This document shows, piece after piece, positions 51,278-60,618 of a DNA stretch of 64,000 nt. The stretch lies in NCBI RefSeq assembly GCF_009363095.1, contig NZ_CP045296.1, forward strand, positions 124,001 through 188,000, in the 5' to 3' direction. A program made the position numbers and the translations under genes. Positions within the stretch are counted from its first letter, which is position 1. Each line of letters opens with the position of its first letter. The notes under the pieces are model-generated. The model was given only the letters and a program-made list of their open reading frames with translations. It did not search any database and was not told where the DNA came from. The stretch comes from Paenibacillus cellulositrophicus. Lineage in GTDB: Bacteria > Bacillota > Bacilli > Paenibacillales > Paenibacillaceae.

Positions 51278-52675
51278 ATGTATAAAGTGCTGATCGTGGA
51301 TGATGAGATGTATGCCGTTATGGGAATCAAAAGCGGTGTCGATTGGGAGGCGCTGCAGGTTTCAGAGATTTACGAGGCGTATAATCTCAGGGACGCGCTG
51401 AAAGTGTTCGAGCGTTCGGCGATCGACGTGATGATCTGTGATATCGAAATGCCGAAAGGAACCGGAATTGAGCTGCTGGAGCGCGTTAATGACATTTCGC
51501 CGGAAACCGAAACGATATTTTTGACGGCTCACGCCCATTTTGATTTTATGCAGCGGGCGATTCAGCTCGACGGATTTGACTATCTGCTGAAGCCGATTGA
51601 GTACGACGTGCTGAAGTCGTCGATCGCCAGGGCGCTGGAGTCTGTCAGGCAGGAACGGGAGATGACGGAGCTGAGGGCAAGGTACAATGAAACCTGGCAG
51701 AAGAGAAAAGGACTGATCACCGAGAAATTCTGGAACGATGTCCTTACCCGGCGCATCCATTGCACACCGGATAACGTGCTTAAAATTTTGCAGGAGCATG
51801 AGCTGCTTGCTTTATCGGGGACGACCTTCATGCCTGTTCTGGTCAGCGTGGAATCGTGGATGCGGGAGTACAGCACCCGTGATGAGGAAATGATGGAATA
51901 CAACATCCGCAAAGCAGCGGAGGAGATGCTGCTCGATCCCGGCCGCGGTGAGGTGATCCAAACCAAGCAGGGGGTCAACGTTGTTATTTTGTACGGTCCG
52001 GAAGATGGGGAAATACGCGAAGATACATTGTATGACCGCTGCATGGCCTACCTGGAGTCCTGCCGGCGTTATTTTCACTGTACCTTATCCTGTTACATCG
52101 GGAAGCCGTCGACATTATTCGAAATTGGCGAAACCTATCAAAAGCTGCTTGAGATGGAATACGGCAATTTGAACAAATCGAATGAGGTGTACCGGCTGGC
52201 CGGGTTCGAACCGGAGAGCGGCCAGGTGCCTGCTGCCAAGCTTCGGAATTGGATACAGCTGCTGGAGCTGGGAAAGCTTGAGGATGTAGAGCGGGATCTG
52301 AAGACCTGCCTCGCCGCCCAGCGCCTTATTCCGGCGTTGTCCGAGAAAGAAAGCCATCCTTCGGTCATTCAACGCGTCCAAGACTACATTGCCGAGCATC
52401 TCCATGAACCGATCACAAGGGAGCAGCTGGCCTGTTGTGTGCATTTGAACCCGGCATACCTATCCCGTCTGTTCAAGCGGGAAACGGGAGAGTCCATTAC
52501 GGATTACATCCTTCGCGAGCGGATGGAGGCCGCCAAAGAGATGATCAGGGAGTCCAGCATGCCGATTTCTGATGTGGCCAAGTCTCTCGGATACTACAAT
52601 TTTTCGCATTTTTCCAAAATGTTCAAAAAGGTGCATCACGCCTCACCCCAGCAGGTCAGACGAAAGTCGGTTTGA
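51278..52675 (+). CDS. Response regulator with AraC output domain (YesN-type)
   Basis: 465 residues. Receiver domain with VDDE at residues 7-10 and phospho-acceptor Asp55 in MICDIEMPKGTG. A middle region of about 220 residues lies before a C-terminal AraC double helix-turn-helix (ITREQLACCVHLNPAYLSRLF and ISDVAKSLGYYNFSHFSKMF). It is the partner of the kinase at 49509 and is expected to activate the importer operon that contains it. Confidence 0.95.
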   Translation: MYKVLIVDDEMYAVMGIKSGVDWEALQVSEIYEAYNLRDALKVFERSAIDVMICDIEMPKGTGIELLERVNDISPETETIFLTAHAHFDFMQRAIQLDGFDYLLKPIEYDVLKSSIARALESVRQEREMTELRARYNETWQKRKGLITEKFWNDVLTRRIHCTPDNVLKILQEHELLALSGTTFMPVLVSVESWMREYSTRDEEMMEYNIRKAAEEMLLDPGRGEVIQTKQGVNVVILYGPEDGEIREDTLYDRCMAYLESCRRYFHCTLSCYIGKPSTLFEIGETYQKLLEMEYGNLNKSNEVYRLAGFEPESGQVPAAKLRNWIQLLELGKLEDVERDLKTCLAAQRLIPALSEKESHPSVIQRVQDYIAEHLHEPITREQLACCVHLNPAYLSRLFKRETGESITDYILRERMEAAKEMIRESSMPISDVAKSLGYYNFSHFSKMFKKVHHASPQQVRRKSV

Positions 52676-52676
52676 A

Positions 52677-52707
52677 GGCGTGGATGCCGTGCGGCATCTC
52701 GCCGCCT
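52677..52707. terminator. Hairpin between convergent response-regulator and LysR genes
   Basis: GATGCC (52683-52688) pairs with GGCATC (52693-52698), extended by AGGCG and CGCC outside. It lacks a T run, so termination is uncertain, but nothing else separates the two convergent genes. Confidence 0.4.
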
Positions 52708-53602
52708 AAGTTTGCTCGTCGGGATGCGCTGCTGCAGGCGGGAACAGCCGGAATGCCGTATCCACAAACAATCTGACGGCAATGGATGCCTGTTTGAAGG
52801 ACGGAACGGCAAGATGCAGCTTCCGGTACGCTCTGGGAGTCAACTCCCGGCTCATGACGTGTTCTGGCACGCTCTGCAGCGACAGCTCCGACATGATGCA
52901 GATGCCCAGTCCTTCGTTGATCATGTTCAGGGCGGTCGGATAGTTGGTCGTAATATGCTTCACGTTCAGATTCGCTCCCCCGGCGCGGAACAGCTCCATA
53001 ACCGGCAGCTCATAGCCGCCCTTGCAGACCAGCATCGGCTCATCCGAAAGATCCTGAATCCGGATTTCCTTGTAATTGCGGAAGGGGTGATCGTCGCGGA
53101 AAACGACGTGAAGCGCTTCGTTCCGCAGCAGCCTTGTGTCCAGATCGTTCAGCGGCGGAATGAGGAAGCCGACATCTACGACCAGCTCATCGAGCCAATG
53201 CCGGACTTCCTCCACGGTGCCTTCATACATCTGAATATGAATGTTAGGATACTTGTCGTTGATGGCACGGACGATTTTTGGATAATAAAAGGAAGCGGCG
53301 GCCGGAAAGGCTCCGACACGGATGCTGCCGGTTTCCAGCCCTTTCTCGGCGGCAACCTCCTGCGAAATTTTTTCGTATTGGAGCAAAATTTCCCTGCCAG
53401 TGACCACGATCCGTTTGCCGATATCGGTCAGGACGACACCGTTTCGCGGATGGCGGTTCAAGAGGGTAACTCCGAGCTCGGACTCCAGGCTGGATATGGC
53501 GCGGCTGACCGCCGGCTGGGTCATATTCATCATCTGGCCCGCTTTCGTAAAGCTTCCCGTTTCCGCGACGGCCACGAATAGTCTGATCTGCGTCTCATTC
53601 AT
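52706..53602 (-). CDS. LysR-family transcriptional regulator
   Basis: 298 residues from ATG 53602. Helix-turn-helix LFVAVAETGSFTKAGQMMNMTQPAVSRAI (residues about 7-35) and a C-terminal effector domain. The frame is open 12 codons upstream, but that stretch itself contains AGGAGG, and the distance to ATG 53602 (14 bases) is long. It is divergent from an EamA exporter gene across a perfect palindrome, which it probably binds to control both. Confidence 0.92.
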   Translation of the reverse strand: MNETQIRLFVAVAETGSFTKAGQMMNMTQPAVSRAISSLESELGVTLLNRHPRNGVVLTDIGKRIVVTGREILLQYEKISQEVAAEKGLETGSIRVGAFPAAASFYYPKIVRAINDKYPNIHIQMYEGTVEEVRHWLDELVVDVGFLIPPLNDLDTRLLRNEALHVVFRDDHPFRNYKEIRIQDLSDEPMLVCKGGYELPVMELFRAGGANLNVKHITTNYPTALNMINEGLGICIMSELSLQSVPEHVMSRELTPRAYRKLHLAVPSFKQASIAVRLFVDTAFRLFPPAAAHPDEQT

Positions 53603-53662
53603 AACGGATATGTTATACCTCCTATGAGGAATATGCATTTTATTTATAGTTCAACGTATTGT

Positions 53663-53683
53663 ATCATGGTTATTGACCATGAT
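53663..53683. promoter_or_regulatory. 21-bp palindrome between lysR and EamA genes
   Basis: ATCATGGT-TATTG-ACCATGAT has 8-bp perfect arms and contains the T-N11-A pattern of LysR sites. It lies directly upstream of the AAGGAGTGA of the EamA gene. Confidence 0.7.
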
Positions 53684-53700
53684 TCAAGGAGTGACTTTCC

Positions 53701-54627
53701 GTGCGAATGCAGAAGAATACATTGTTTCTATTAATCTTTTTAATATTGGTATGGGGAATCAACTGGCCATTATCCAAAATAGCTCTGGACTATGCGCCGC
53801 CAATCTTGTTCGCCGGCTTGCGGGCGCTGATCGGCGGCGTGCTGCTCGTGTTGGTGGCTCTGCCTAAAGCGAAGCAATTGCGGCTGCGTCAGACTTGGCC
53901 GATCTATTTGACCTCCGCGCTTCTCAGCATCGTTATATACTATGGTGTCCAAACCATCGGACTGCAGTATACGCCGGCCGGATTGTTCTCGGCGATCGTG
54001 TTTCTCCAGCCTGTGCTGCTTGGGCTGTTCTCGTGGCTGTGGCTGGGAGAGGCCATGACGAAGCAGAAAATGCTTGGCCTGATCGTCGGCTTTGTCGGTG
54101 TCGCCACCATGAGCGCGGGCGGGTTTACCGGGGACGTTTCCGCCGTCGGTATTATTTTGGCGTTGGTCACAGCCCTCTCCTGGGCGCTTGGCACGGCCTA
54201 TGTCAAGAAGATCGGACCCAAGGTCGACTCGACCTGGCTGACGGCGATGCAAATTACGATCGGCGGTGTCATTCTGCTGCTGGCCGGTTCGGGAATGGAA
54301 GACTGGTCGAAGATCCAGTGGAACGGGACGTTCATTTGGGATACGCTGTTTATCGCCATTTTCGTCATCGCGGCAGGTTGGTTCGTCTATTTTAAACTGA
54401 TCAGCGAAGGGGAAGCGAGCAAAATCGGTTCGTTTACGTTTCTGATTCCGATCGTTTCGATCTTTTCGAGCGTGCTTTTTCTGAATGAGCAAGTGACGAT
54501 GAATCTTGTAGCCGGCCTTATTCTGGTTCTTGCCAGCATTGTGCTCGTCAACGTCCGGTTCCGGCGCAGAAGAGCTTCGGCGCTGCCTGCGGTGCCTGAG
54601 GGGCACGGAGGGCCGCGAGCACGATGA
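53701..54627 (+). CDS. EamA/DMT-family exporter
   Basis: 308 residues with ten membrane segments in two EamA repeats (LILVWGINWPLSKIALDYAPP and AIFVIAAGWFVYFKLI). GTG at 53701 is 8 bases from AGGAG; ATG at 53707 is the alternative. Members export amino acids or metabolites. The divergent LysR protein likely induces it when its substrate accumulates. A terminator follows. Confidence 0.9.
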   Translation: MRMQKNTLFLLIFLILVWGINWPLSKIALDYAPPILFAGLRALIGGVLLVLVALPKAKQLRLRQTWPIYLTSALLSIVIYYGVQTIGLQYTPAGLFSAIVFLQPVLLGLFSWLWLGEAMTKQKMLGLIVGFVGVATMSAGGFTGDVSAVGIILALVTALSWALGTAYVKKIGPKVDSTWLTAMQITIGGVILLLAGSGMEDWSKIQWNGTFIWDTLFIAIFVIAAGWFVYFKLISEGEASKIGSFTFLIPIVSIFSSVLFLNEQVTMNLVAGLILVLASIVLVNVRFRRRRASALPAVPEGHGGPRAR

Positions 54628-54655
54628 ACCGGGAGACCGAGGCTAGAAATTAAGC

Positions 54656-54682
54656 AAAATCCGCGTTTATAGCGGATTTTTT
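54656..54682 (+). terminator. Intrinsic terminator after the EamA gene
   Basis: AAAATCCGC (54656-54664) pairs with GCGGATTTT (54672-54680), followed by T residues. Confidence 0.9.
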
Positions 54683-54884
54683 CATTTTTCTGCGAGAAAT
54701 CAGCGATGATAGCAATTTATAAGAAATGCAGGCGTCATTTCCATGATAGAATGCAATTAATTCAAACGGTATCACGATCTGTGAAGGCAGACTAGACTCA
54801 GGAATCTCCGCTTGGCGGAGCAAATGTTGAGCCTGATCATGCTCAGGTTACCGTGAATATTCCGAGAAAAGGTGGTAATTTTAA

Positions 54885-55301
54885 ATGGCGCTGCAATTGG
54901 ACAAAATTTTCGTGAATCTCCCGGTTAAAAACCTGAAAAACTCGATCGAATTCTTCTCCAAAATCGGATTTGCCTTTAATCCTCAATTTACGGATGACAA
55001 TGCAACCTGCATGGTGATCAGTGATCATATCTATGTCATGCTTCTGGTTGAGCCGTATTATCAAACGTTCACCAATAAAGAAATCGCCGATGCCTCCAAA
55101 ACGAACGAGGTCATCGTGTGCGTGTCCGCCGACAGCCGCGAGCAGGTGGACGAAATCGTCAACAAGGCACTGGAAGCGGGCGGCAAGCCGTCCAATGACA
55201 AGCAGGATCACGGATTTATGTATGGCTGGAGCTTCCAGGATCTCGACAACCATTTGTGGGAAGTCATGTATATGGATCCAAGTGCCGTGCAGCAGCAATA
55301 A
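54885..55301 (+). CDS. VOC-family protein (glyoxalase/bleomycin-resistance fold)
   Basis: 138 residues with paired beta-alpha-beta-beta-beta modules (IFVNLPVKNLKNSIEFFSKIGFAF and GWSFQDLDNHLWEVMYMD). The late Glu in LWEVMY is a metal ligand position of the fold. It belongs to the group annotated as lactoylglutathione lyase-like, but true glyoxalase activity is not shown. Its leader (about 54790-54840) contains two small hairpins, CTCCGC/GCGGAG and TGAGC/GCTCA. Monocistronic, with a terminator at 55329. Confidence 0.88.
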   Translation: MALQLDKIFVNLPVKNLKNSIEFFSKIGFAFNPQFTDDNATCMVISDHIYVMLLVEPYYQTFTNKEIADASKTNEVIVCVSADSREQVDEIVNKALEAGGKPSNDKQDHGFMYGWSFQDLDNHLWEVMYMDPSAVQQQ

Positions 55302-55328
55302 GCCATTCAACAGATATTATAGAAAAGA

Positions 55329-55360
55329 AGGTGCAGGCTGCCGAGCCTGTGCCTTTTTTT
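55329..55360 (+). terminator. Intrinsic terminator after the VOC gene
   Basis: AGGTGCAGGCT (55329-55339) pairs with AGCCTGTGCCT (55344-55354) through two G-U pairs, then T residues. Confidence 0.9.
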
Positions 55361-55539
55361 GAAGAGATCAGAAAGTATAAGTTTCGTAGCCTCTGCTTCC
55401 TGATCTCGCAGGAAAACTTCTTTTAGACACAGTGTGTCTCCTTTGAAGGTACGTCGGTATACATTTTTCATGGGAAAACGGTTCCCCAGTTTGGTAAAAT
55501 GATATACAGGACAAGTCACTTGTGGAGAGGAGCAGCATT

Positions 55540-56490
55540 GTGAATCTTAAAGGTAACGACCGCCGTTCAGGCAACCCGATTTTTCCCGGATGGTATGCCG
55601 ATCCCGAACCCCGAATCTTTCAGGGCCGGTACTGGGTATATCCTACATACTCGGCAGCTTACGATGACCAGACGTTTTTCGATGCGTTCTATTCCGATGA
55701 CCTGGTTCACTGGACCAAGGTTGAACGGATTCTGGAGATGAAGGACATTTCATGGGCAAGGCGGGCGATGTGGGCCCCTTCCCCGATCGAGCGTAATGGA
55801 CGCTATTATTATTATTTTGCGGCGAACGACATCCAGAGCAATGACGAGCTGGGCGGCATCGGTGTTGCCGTGGCTGACCGGCCTGAAGGACCTTTCCGGG
55901 ATGCCCTGGGGAAGCCGCTGATCGACCAGTTTTACTATGGCGCCCAGCCGATCGACCCCCATGTTTTTGTCGATGACGACGGTCAGGCGTATTTGTATTA
56001 CGGGGGATGGAAGCACTGCAATGTCGTGAAGCTGAACGAAGACATGGTCAGCATCGCTCCTTTTTCAGACGGGGAGGTATACAAGGAAATTACGCCGGAG
56101 AACTTCGTGGAAGGTCCCTGCATGATCAAGCGCGAAGGCAAGTATTACTTTATGTGGGCCGAAGGCGGTTGGGGAGGCCCGGATTATTCGGTGGGGTACG
56201 CCGTCTCGGATTCGCCGCTGGGGCCGTTTGTGCGGGAGGCCAAAATACTGCAGCAGGATCCCGAGGTGGCTACGGGAGCGGGGCATCACGGCGTCATTCA
56301 GATTCCGGGTGAAGACGAGTGGTACATCGTTTACCACCGCCGTCCGCTGACCGAAACCGCTGCGAATCACCGTGAAGTCTGCATCGACCGGATGGAGTTT
56401 GATTCCGAAGGCCGGATTAGGCCGGTGAAGCTGACCTTTGAAGGGGTGCCGCCAAGAACATTGCCGACACGGGAGAAGGGCGATTCGTAA
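55540..56490 (+). CDS. Glycoside hydrolase family 43 (arabinofuranosidase/xylosidase-like)
   Basis: 316 residues. Five-bladed propeller features: general base Asp21 in GWYADPEPR, transition-state Asp139 in PIDPHVFVD, general acid Glu191 in FVEGPCMIK. No signal peptide, so it is intracellular and acts on imported arabino- or xylo-oligosaccharides. GTG 55540 is 8 bases past AGAGGAG; a GTG six codons upstream overlaps that site. It stands alone, away from the GH3 operon. Confidence 0.93.
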   Translation: MNLKGNDRRSGNPIFPGWYADPEPRIFQGRYWVYPTYSAAYDDQTFFDAFYSDDLVHWTKVERILEMKDISWARRAMWAPSPIERNGRYYYYFAANDIQSNDELGGIGVAVADRPEGPFRDALGKPLIDQFYYGAQPIDPHVFVDDDGQAYLYYGGWKHCNVVKLNEDMVSIAPFSDGEVYKEITPENFVEGPCMIKREGKYYFMWAEGGWGGPDYSVGYAVSDSPLGPFVREAKILQQDPEVATGAGHHGVIQIPGEDEWYIVYHRRPLTETAANHREVCIDRMEFDSEGRIRPVKLTFEGVPPRTLPTREKGDS

Positions 56491-56588
56491 GGCAGAAGCT
56501 TGTTCAATAGACCGTTTTTGCGATATAATAGAACACGTCTTCTACAAGGAACGATAGAATCTGATATTAGTGAAAGAGAGCGGATCGT

Positions 56589-57308
56589 ATGGGTCGTAAG
56601 TGGAATAACATTAAAGAGAAGAAAGCATCGAAAGACGCAAACACTAGTCGTATATATGCCCGCTTCGGGCGTGAAATTTATGTCGTCGCCAAGCAGGGCG
56701 AGCCGGATCCGGAATCCAACCGGGCGTTGAAGGTCGTTCTGGAACGCGCTAAGACGTACAATGTGCCGAAGGCGATCATTGACCGCGCGCTGGAGAAGGC
56801 GAGAGGCAACTCTGATGAGACCTATGACGAGCTGCGGTACGAAGGCTTCGGGCCGAACGGATCCATGGTGATCGTGGATGCCTTGACGAATAACGTCAAC
56901 CGCACCGCTTCAGAAGTCCGGGCTGCATTTAGCAAGAACGGAGGCAACCTTGGCGTCAGCGGATCGGTCGCCTACATGTTCGATTCCACCGCAGTCATCG
57001 GCGTTGAAGATAAGACGGAAGAAGAAGTCCTGGAACTGCTGATGGAAGCGGATGTCGACGTTCGCGACATCATCCAGGAAGACGATTCCGTCATCGTATA
57101 TGCCGATCCGGAGCAGTTTCATGCCGTGCAGGAAGCCTTCCAGAACGCTGGCGTAACCGAATTTTCGGTTGCCGAGGTTTCCATGATCGCGCAGAACTAT
57201 GTGGAGCTTCCGGCCGAGTCCCAGCCGGCATTCGAGAAAATGATCGATGCCCTTGAAAACCTGGAGGACGTCCAGAATGTGTACCACAACGTGGAGCTTG
57301 AAGATTAA
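56589..57308 (+). CDS. YebC/PmpR-family protein (YeeI/YebC2 type)
   Basis: 239 residues. The start MGRKWNNIKEKKASKDANTS is typical of the YeeI/YeeN branch. LDKALEKARG-like IDRALEKARGNSD, YEGFGPNGSM and NGGNLGVSGSVAYMF are core family motifs. Long annotated as a transcription factor; recent work on the family points to a ribosome-associated factor that relieves stalling. Monocistronic, with its own terminator. Confidence 0.93.
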   Translation: MGRKWNNIKEKKASKDANTSRIYARFGREIYVVAKQGEPDPESNRALKVVLERAKTYNVPKAIIDRALEKARGNSDETYDELRYEGFGPNGSMVIVDALTNNVNRTASEVRAAFSKNGGNLGVSGSVAYMFDSTAVIGVEDKTEEEVLELLMEADVDVRDIIQEDDSVIVYADPEQFHAVQEAFQNAGVTEFSVAEVSMIAQNYVELPAESQPAFEKMIDALENLEDVQNVYHNVELED

Positions 57309-57333
57309 TCAGCGTGACGCGATTTGCCGGAAG

Positions 57334-57367
57334 AAGGCCATTGTCTGAGAAGACGATGGCCTTTTTT
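57334..57367 (+). terminator. Intrinsic terminator after the YebC-family gene
   Basis: AAGGCCATTGTCT pairs with AGACGATGGCCTT (one G-U), loop GAGA, then T residues. Confidence 0.92.
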
Positions 57368-57391
57368 GAGTTATGAAAGGAGAAGACGGAA

Positions 57392-58135
57392 TTGTATGAA
57401 TTAGCGAGAAAATCGAACGGAAGTCAGGAAATCGTCGTCTACGAAGCGCATGAGCTGTTTGGTCAAACGGGCCGCTTCCGTGTACTTCAATTTGGAGACA
57501 ACGCGGTTCAAGGTGCCATCGACCTCCGGGATCCGGACCGCATCGTATTGGAGTATCCGCGCGAAATTGTCCGGCTGATTCGCAAACGGACGCCCGAAAA
57601 CGGCAGGATTTTTATGATCGGACACGGAATTGGAACGATTGCCGGCCAATTTCGCGAAGATCAATGCCTCGTGGCCGAGGTCAACGCGGATATCGTGGAG
57701 CTGAGCCGAAGCTATTTTCAATACGGCTGGAACAATGTCGAGATTGGAGACGGAAGGGCCCTGTTGGAGCAGCAGGCTGACGGCTCCTTCGATTATGTGA
57801 TCTTAGACGCGTTTACACGCGAAGGGACGCCTCATCATCTGACGACGGAGGAATTTTTTGCGCTGGCCTGGCAAAAGCTGAGGGCAGGCGGGATGCTGAT
57901 CATGAACGCAGCTGGCAAGCTGCAGCGGGACCCCGTGCTAAGTGCCATTCATACCACAATGGAGCAGGTGTTTGCTTCAGTTCGAACATTCGCCCTGTCA
58001 GAAGGGGAACGGGAAGCAGAACGGAACGTGTTGTTCCTGGGCTCGGAAATGCCGGCCGCAGCGGAAGTCAATGGTTTGGAAGGTTTTATGCAGGTGCTGC
58101 TGGAGCAAGGATACATTCTTAGAGACCGCGTGTAG
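57392..58135 (+). CDS. Spermidine-synthase-like methyltransferase-fold protein
   Basis: 247 residues. A Rossmann methyltransferase fold with FMIGHGIGTIAGQF, EVNADIVELS and DYVILDAFTREGTPHHLTTEEFF matches the spermine/spermidine synthase superfamily. The N-terminal beta domain of true polyamine synthases is reduced, and the polyamine aspartates are not all evident, so the reaction is uncertain. TTG start follows AAGGAGAAG; an overlapping ATG gives a stop at once. Confidence 0.85.
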   Translation: MYELARKSNGSQEIVVYEAHELFGQTGRFRVLQFGDNAVQGAIDLRDPDRIVLEYPREIVRLIRKRTPENGRIFMIGHGIGTIAGQFREDQCLVAEVNADIVELSRSYFQYGWNNVEIGDGRALLEQQADGSFDYVILDAFTREGTPHHLTTEEFFALAWQKLRAGGMLIMNAAGKLQRDPVLSAIHTTMEQVFASVRTFALSEGEREAERNVLFLGSEMPAAAEVNGLEGFMQVLLEQGYILRDRV

Positions 58136-58180
58136 CTCCAGAGCATGGTTTTAACTGTATTCAAAAACGATAGAATTTAA

Positions 58181-58218
58181 AAAACGCCATCCTTCCGAAT
58201 CCGGAGGGATGGCGTTTT
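58181..58218. terminator. Bidirectional terminator between spermidine-synthase-like and ytbE genes
   Basis: AAAACGCCATCC (58181-58192) pairs with GGATGGCGTTTT (58207-58218) with an inner TCCG/CGGA stem. Confidence 0.92.
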
Positions 58219-58243
58219 CGTATGGTAGAATGATTAAGCACAA

Positions 58244-59086
58244 TTAGAAATCGAAGTTGTCCGGATCAGGACCCACGCGGCGGTTCTCGTTCAGACCGTC
58301 GATCCGGTCCATGTCTTCCTGGGACAGTTCAAAGTCGAACAGCGATGCATTTTCAACGATACGGTGCTCTTTGGTCGATTTAGGGATGGTCACGACGCCA
58401 TGCTGCAGATCCCAACGGAGGATCACCTGGGCGATGGATTTGCCGTATTTGTCCGCGAGTTCTTTCAGCAGCGGATGGTTCAACAGCTCGCCCTGCATCA
58501 GCGGAGACCACGCCTCCAGCTGAATGTTGTGCTGCTTCGTGAAGTCGCGAAGCTCTTTCTGGGTCAGCATCGGATGGAATTCCACCTGGTTGATGACCGG
58601 TACGATTTCCGCATCCTTCATTAAATCTTCCAGGTGGTGTACTTGGAAGTTGCTGACGCCGATCGATTTGACGCGGCCGTCTTTATACAGCTGCTCCATC
58701 GCTCTCCATGCTTCTTTATATTTGCCGGCAACCGGCCAGTGGATCAAGTATAGATCCAGATAATCGAGACTCAGCTTCTTCAGGCTTGTCTCATAGGCCG
58801 CGATGGTCGAATCGTAACCGAGGTCTGCGTTCCACACTTTTGAAGTAACAAAAAGGTCTTCCCGCTTCAGTCCGCTATCGGCCAGCGCCTCGCGGATTCC
58901 CTGACCGACGCTCGTTTCGTTGGCATAAACCGCAGCGGTGTCGATACTCCGGTAACCATGCTTCACGGCGGCTTTTACCGCTTCGACGAGCTCGCTGCCT
59001 TCTTCCACTTTGAAGACGCCAAGGCCCAGCCAAGGCATTTCGATGCCGTTATTCAATCGGGTTTTGCTTTGTACATGTTGAGTCAT
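58244..59086 (-). CDS. ytbE: Aldo/keto reductase (YtbE-like)
   Basis: 280 residues, same length as Bacillus subtilis YtbE and sharing its C-terminal VGPDPDNFDF. The catalytic tetrad is Asp49, Tyr54, Lys83 and His116. NADPH contacts lie in IPKSTKEHR. It reduces aldehydes and ketones, including methylglyoxal in related enzymes. It lies downstream of the ytbD efflux gene on the same strand, 138 bp away, and both probably answer to the HxlR protein encoded at 60619. Confidence 0.94.
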   Translation of the reverse strand: MTQHVQSKTRLNNGIEMPWLGLGVFKVEEGSELVEAVKAAVKHGYRSIDTAAVYANETSVGQGIREALADSGLKREDLFVTSKVWNADLGYDSTIAAYETSLKKLSLDYLDLYLIHWPVAGKYKEAWRAMEQLYKDGRVKSIGVSNFQVHHLEDLMKDAEIVPVINQVEFHPMLTQKELRDFTKQHNIQLEAWSPLMQGELLNHPLLKELADKYGKSIAQVILRWDLQHGVVTIPKSTKEHRIVENASLFDFELSQEDMDRIDGLNENRRVGPDPDNFDF

Positions 59087-59224
59087 TATAAATTGCCTCC
59101 TAGATGTTGTTTGTCATGATATAAATTTCTGTTGCCTCCGCAATTCGAAACCCATTCGCTTATCATTACCGGAACTGTATAGAACTTATCCGCATTAGAT
59201 ACGATAGCTAAAAAAGGATCAGGA

Positions 59225-60442
59225 TTACGCACTGAGCATGTTGTTGTCACTATCGGATGACGCCGTATCCTTGCGTTCGAGGGTACGGCTCCACCAGGTG
59301 AGCAGAACGGCTGCCGCAACCATGATCGAGCCGATCCATGCGGTATGAATCAAGCCGAGATGATCGGTCACGATTCCGCCCAAATACGCGCCTAGCGCTA
59401 TGCCGGCGTTAAATGCGGCAATGTTCACAGACGAAGCGACGTCGACGGCCTTCGGCGCAAACCGTTCCGCAAGCATCACGACGTATACCTGAAGTCCAGG
59501 CACGTTCATGAAAGCAAGGAGCCCCATGCCGAAGATCGTAATCAGCCCGGCGACCTTAAACGGAGCCGTGAATGTGAGAAGAAGCAAAATGACCGCCTGG
59601 ATCAGGAACATATACAATAAGGCGGATAAAGGCTTGCGGTTGGCCGCTTTGCCTCCGATCACATTACCAATGGCAATGGCGATGCCGTAGAGCAGCAGTA
59701 TCAGGGCGACGGTTGATTCTTTAAAGCCGGTAACATCATGCAGCAGCGGCGACAGGTAGGTAAATACCACAAAGGTTCCTCCATAGCCAAGCGCAGTAAT
59801 CAGAAAAGCAAGCAGCAGGCGGCCGTTGGCCACGATTTTGACTTGATCACGGACCGGCGTCCGGACGCCTTTGCGCAGGTTGCCCGGTACAAGGATCAGG
59901 TTGGCAATCAGCGCGATAACGCCGACGATCACGATCGCCACAAACGCGGCTCTCCAGCCGAGCTGCTGACCAATGAATGTTCCCAGCGGCACCCCGGTGA
60001 CGGTCGCCACCGTCAGTCCGGAGAACATGATGGAAATGGCGCTGGCCCTGCGGTTTTCCGCGACGAGATCGGCAGCAATCGTTGACCCGATCGACATAAA
60101 CACGCCGTGGGACAAGGCCGAAATGATGCGCGCCGTAAGCAGCAGACCGATCCCGGTGGATGCGGCCGCCAGACTGTTGCCGACAATGAATACCAGCATG
60201 ATGCCGATAAGCAGAATTTTGCGCGGCACACCTGACGTTAAAGAGGTTAGAATCGGCGCTCCAAAGGTGACACCGAGCGCATATAACGTAACGGTCAACC
60301 CGGCAAGGGTTACCGAAATGTGCAGGTCATTGGCGATCAGGGGAAGCAGCCCCACACTGATAAATTCAGTGGTACCAATCGCGAACGCGCTGATGGCTAA
60401 AGCTAATAAGGCAAAGGTTGCGCGTTTTTTATCCAAAGACAT
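59225..60442 (-). CDS. ytbD: MFS transporter, DHA1/AraJ-like (YtbD-like)
   Basis: 405 residues with twelve membrane segments. ALAISAFAIGTTEFISVGLLPLIA is the AraJ/YdhP-type start, and APILTSLTSGVPRK stands at the loop 2-3 position. Order and orientation match Bacillus subtilis ytcD-ytbD-ytbE. It probably exports an electrophile or drug handled by YtbE. Confidence 0.92.
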   Translation of the reverse strand: MSLDKKRATFALLALAISAFAIGTTEFISVGLLPLIANDLHISVTLAGLTVTLYALGVTFGAPILTSLTSGVPRKILLIGIMLVFIVGNSLAAASTGIGLLLTARIISALSHGVFMSIGSTIAADLVAENRRASAISIMFSGLTVATVTGVPLGTFIGQQLGWRAAFVAIVIVGVIALIANLILVPGNLRKGVRTPVRDQVKIVANGRLLLAFLITALGYGGTFVVFTYLSPLLHDVTGFKESTVALILLLYGIAIAIGNVIGGKAANRKPLSALLYMFLIQAVILLLLTFTAPFKVAGLITIFGMGLLAFMNVPGLQVYVVMLAERFAPKAVDVASSVNIAAFNAGIALGAYLGGIVTDHLGLIHTAWIGSIMVAAAVLLTWWSRTLERKDTASSDSDNNMLSA

Positions 60443-60549
60443 GGTATCATCTCACTCCTATATGTTGTTCTATCTATTTGATGCTACGATCAAGCTAAAG
60501 GGTAGTCATTACCGGCCGGTGAATGTTATTATGTACCCGTGAAGTAAAT

Positions 60550-60577
60550 TTGAACAGTACGTACTTTTTAGTACGAT
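60550..60577 (+). promoter_or_regulatory. ytcD promoter with HxlR-type operator
   Basis: TTGAAC (60550-60555) and TACGAT (60572-60577) with a 16-bp spacer. CGTACT-TTTT-AGTACG (60560-60575) is a perfect inverted repeat with the TACT/AGTA cores known from YodB/CatR sites, and AGTACGTACT (60556-60565) overlaps it. Occupancy would block ytcD and could also affect divergent ytbD. Confidence 0.75.
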
Positions 60578-60618
60578 AGGCACCAAAAAGTGCCCATAGA
60601 TGTTGAGGAGGGTCTTGG

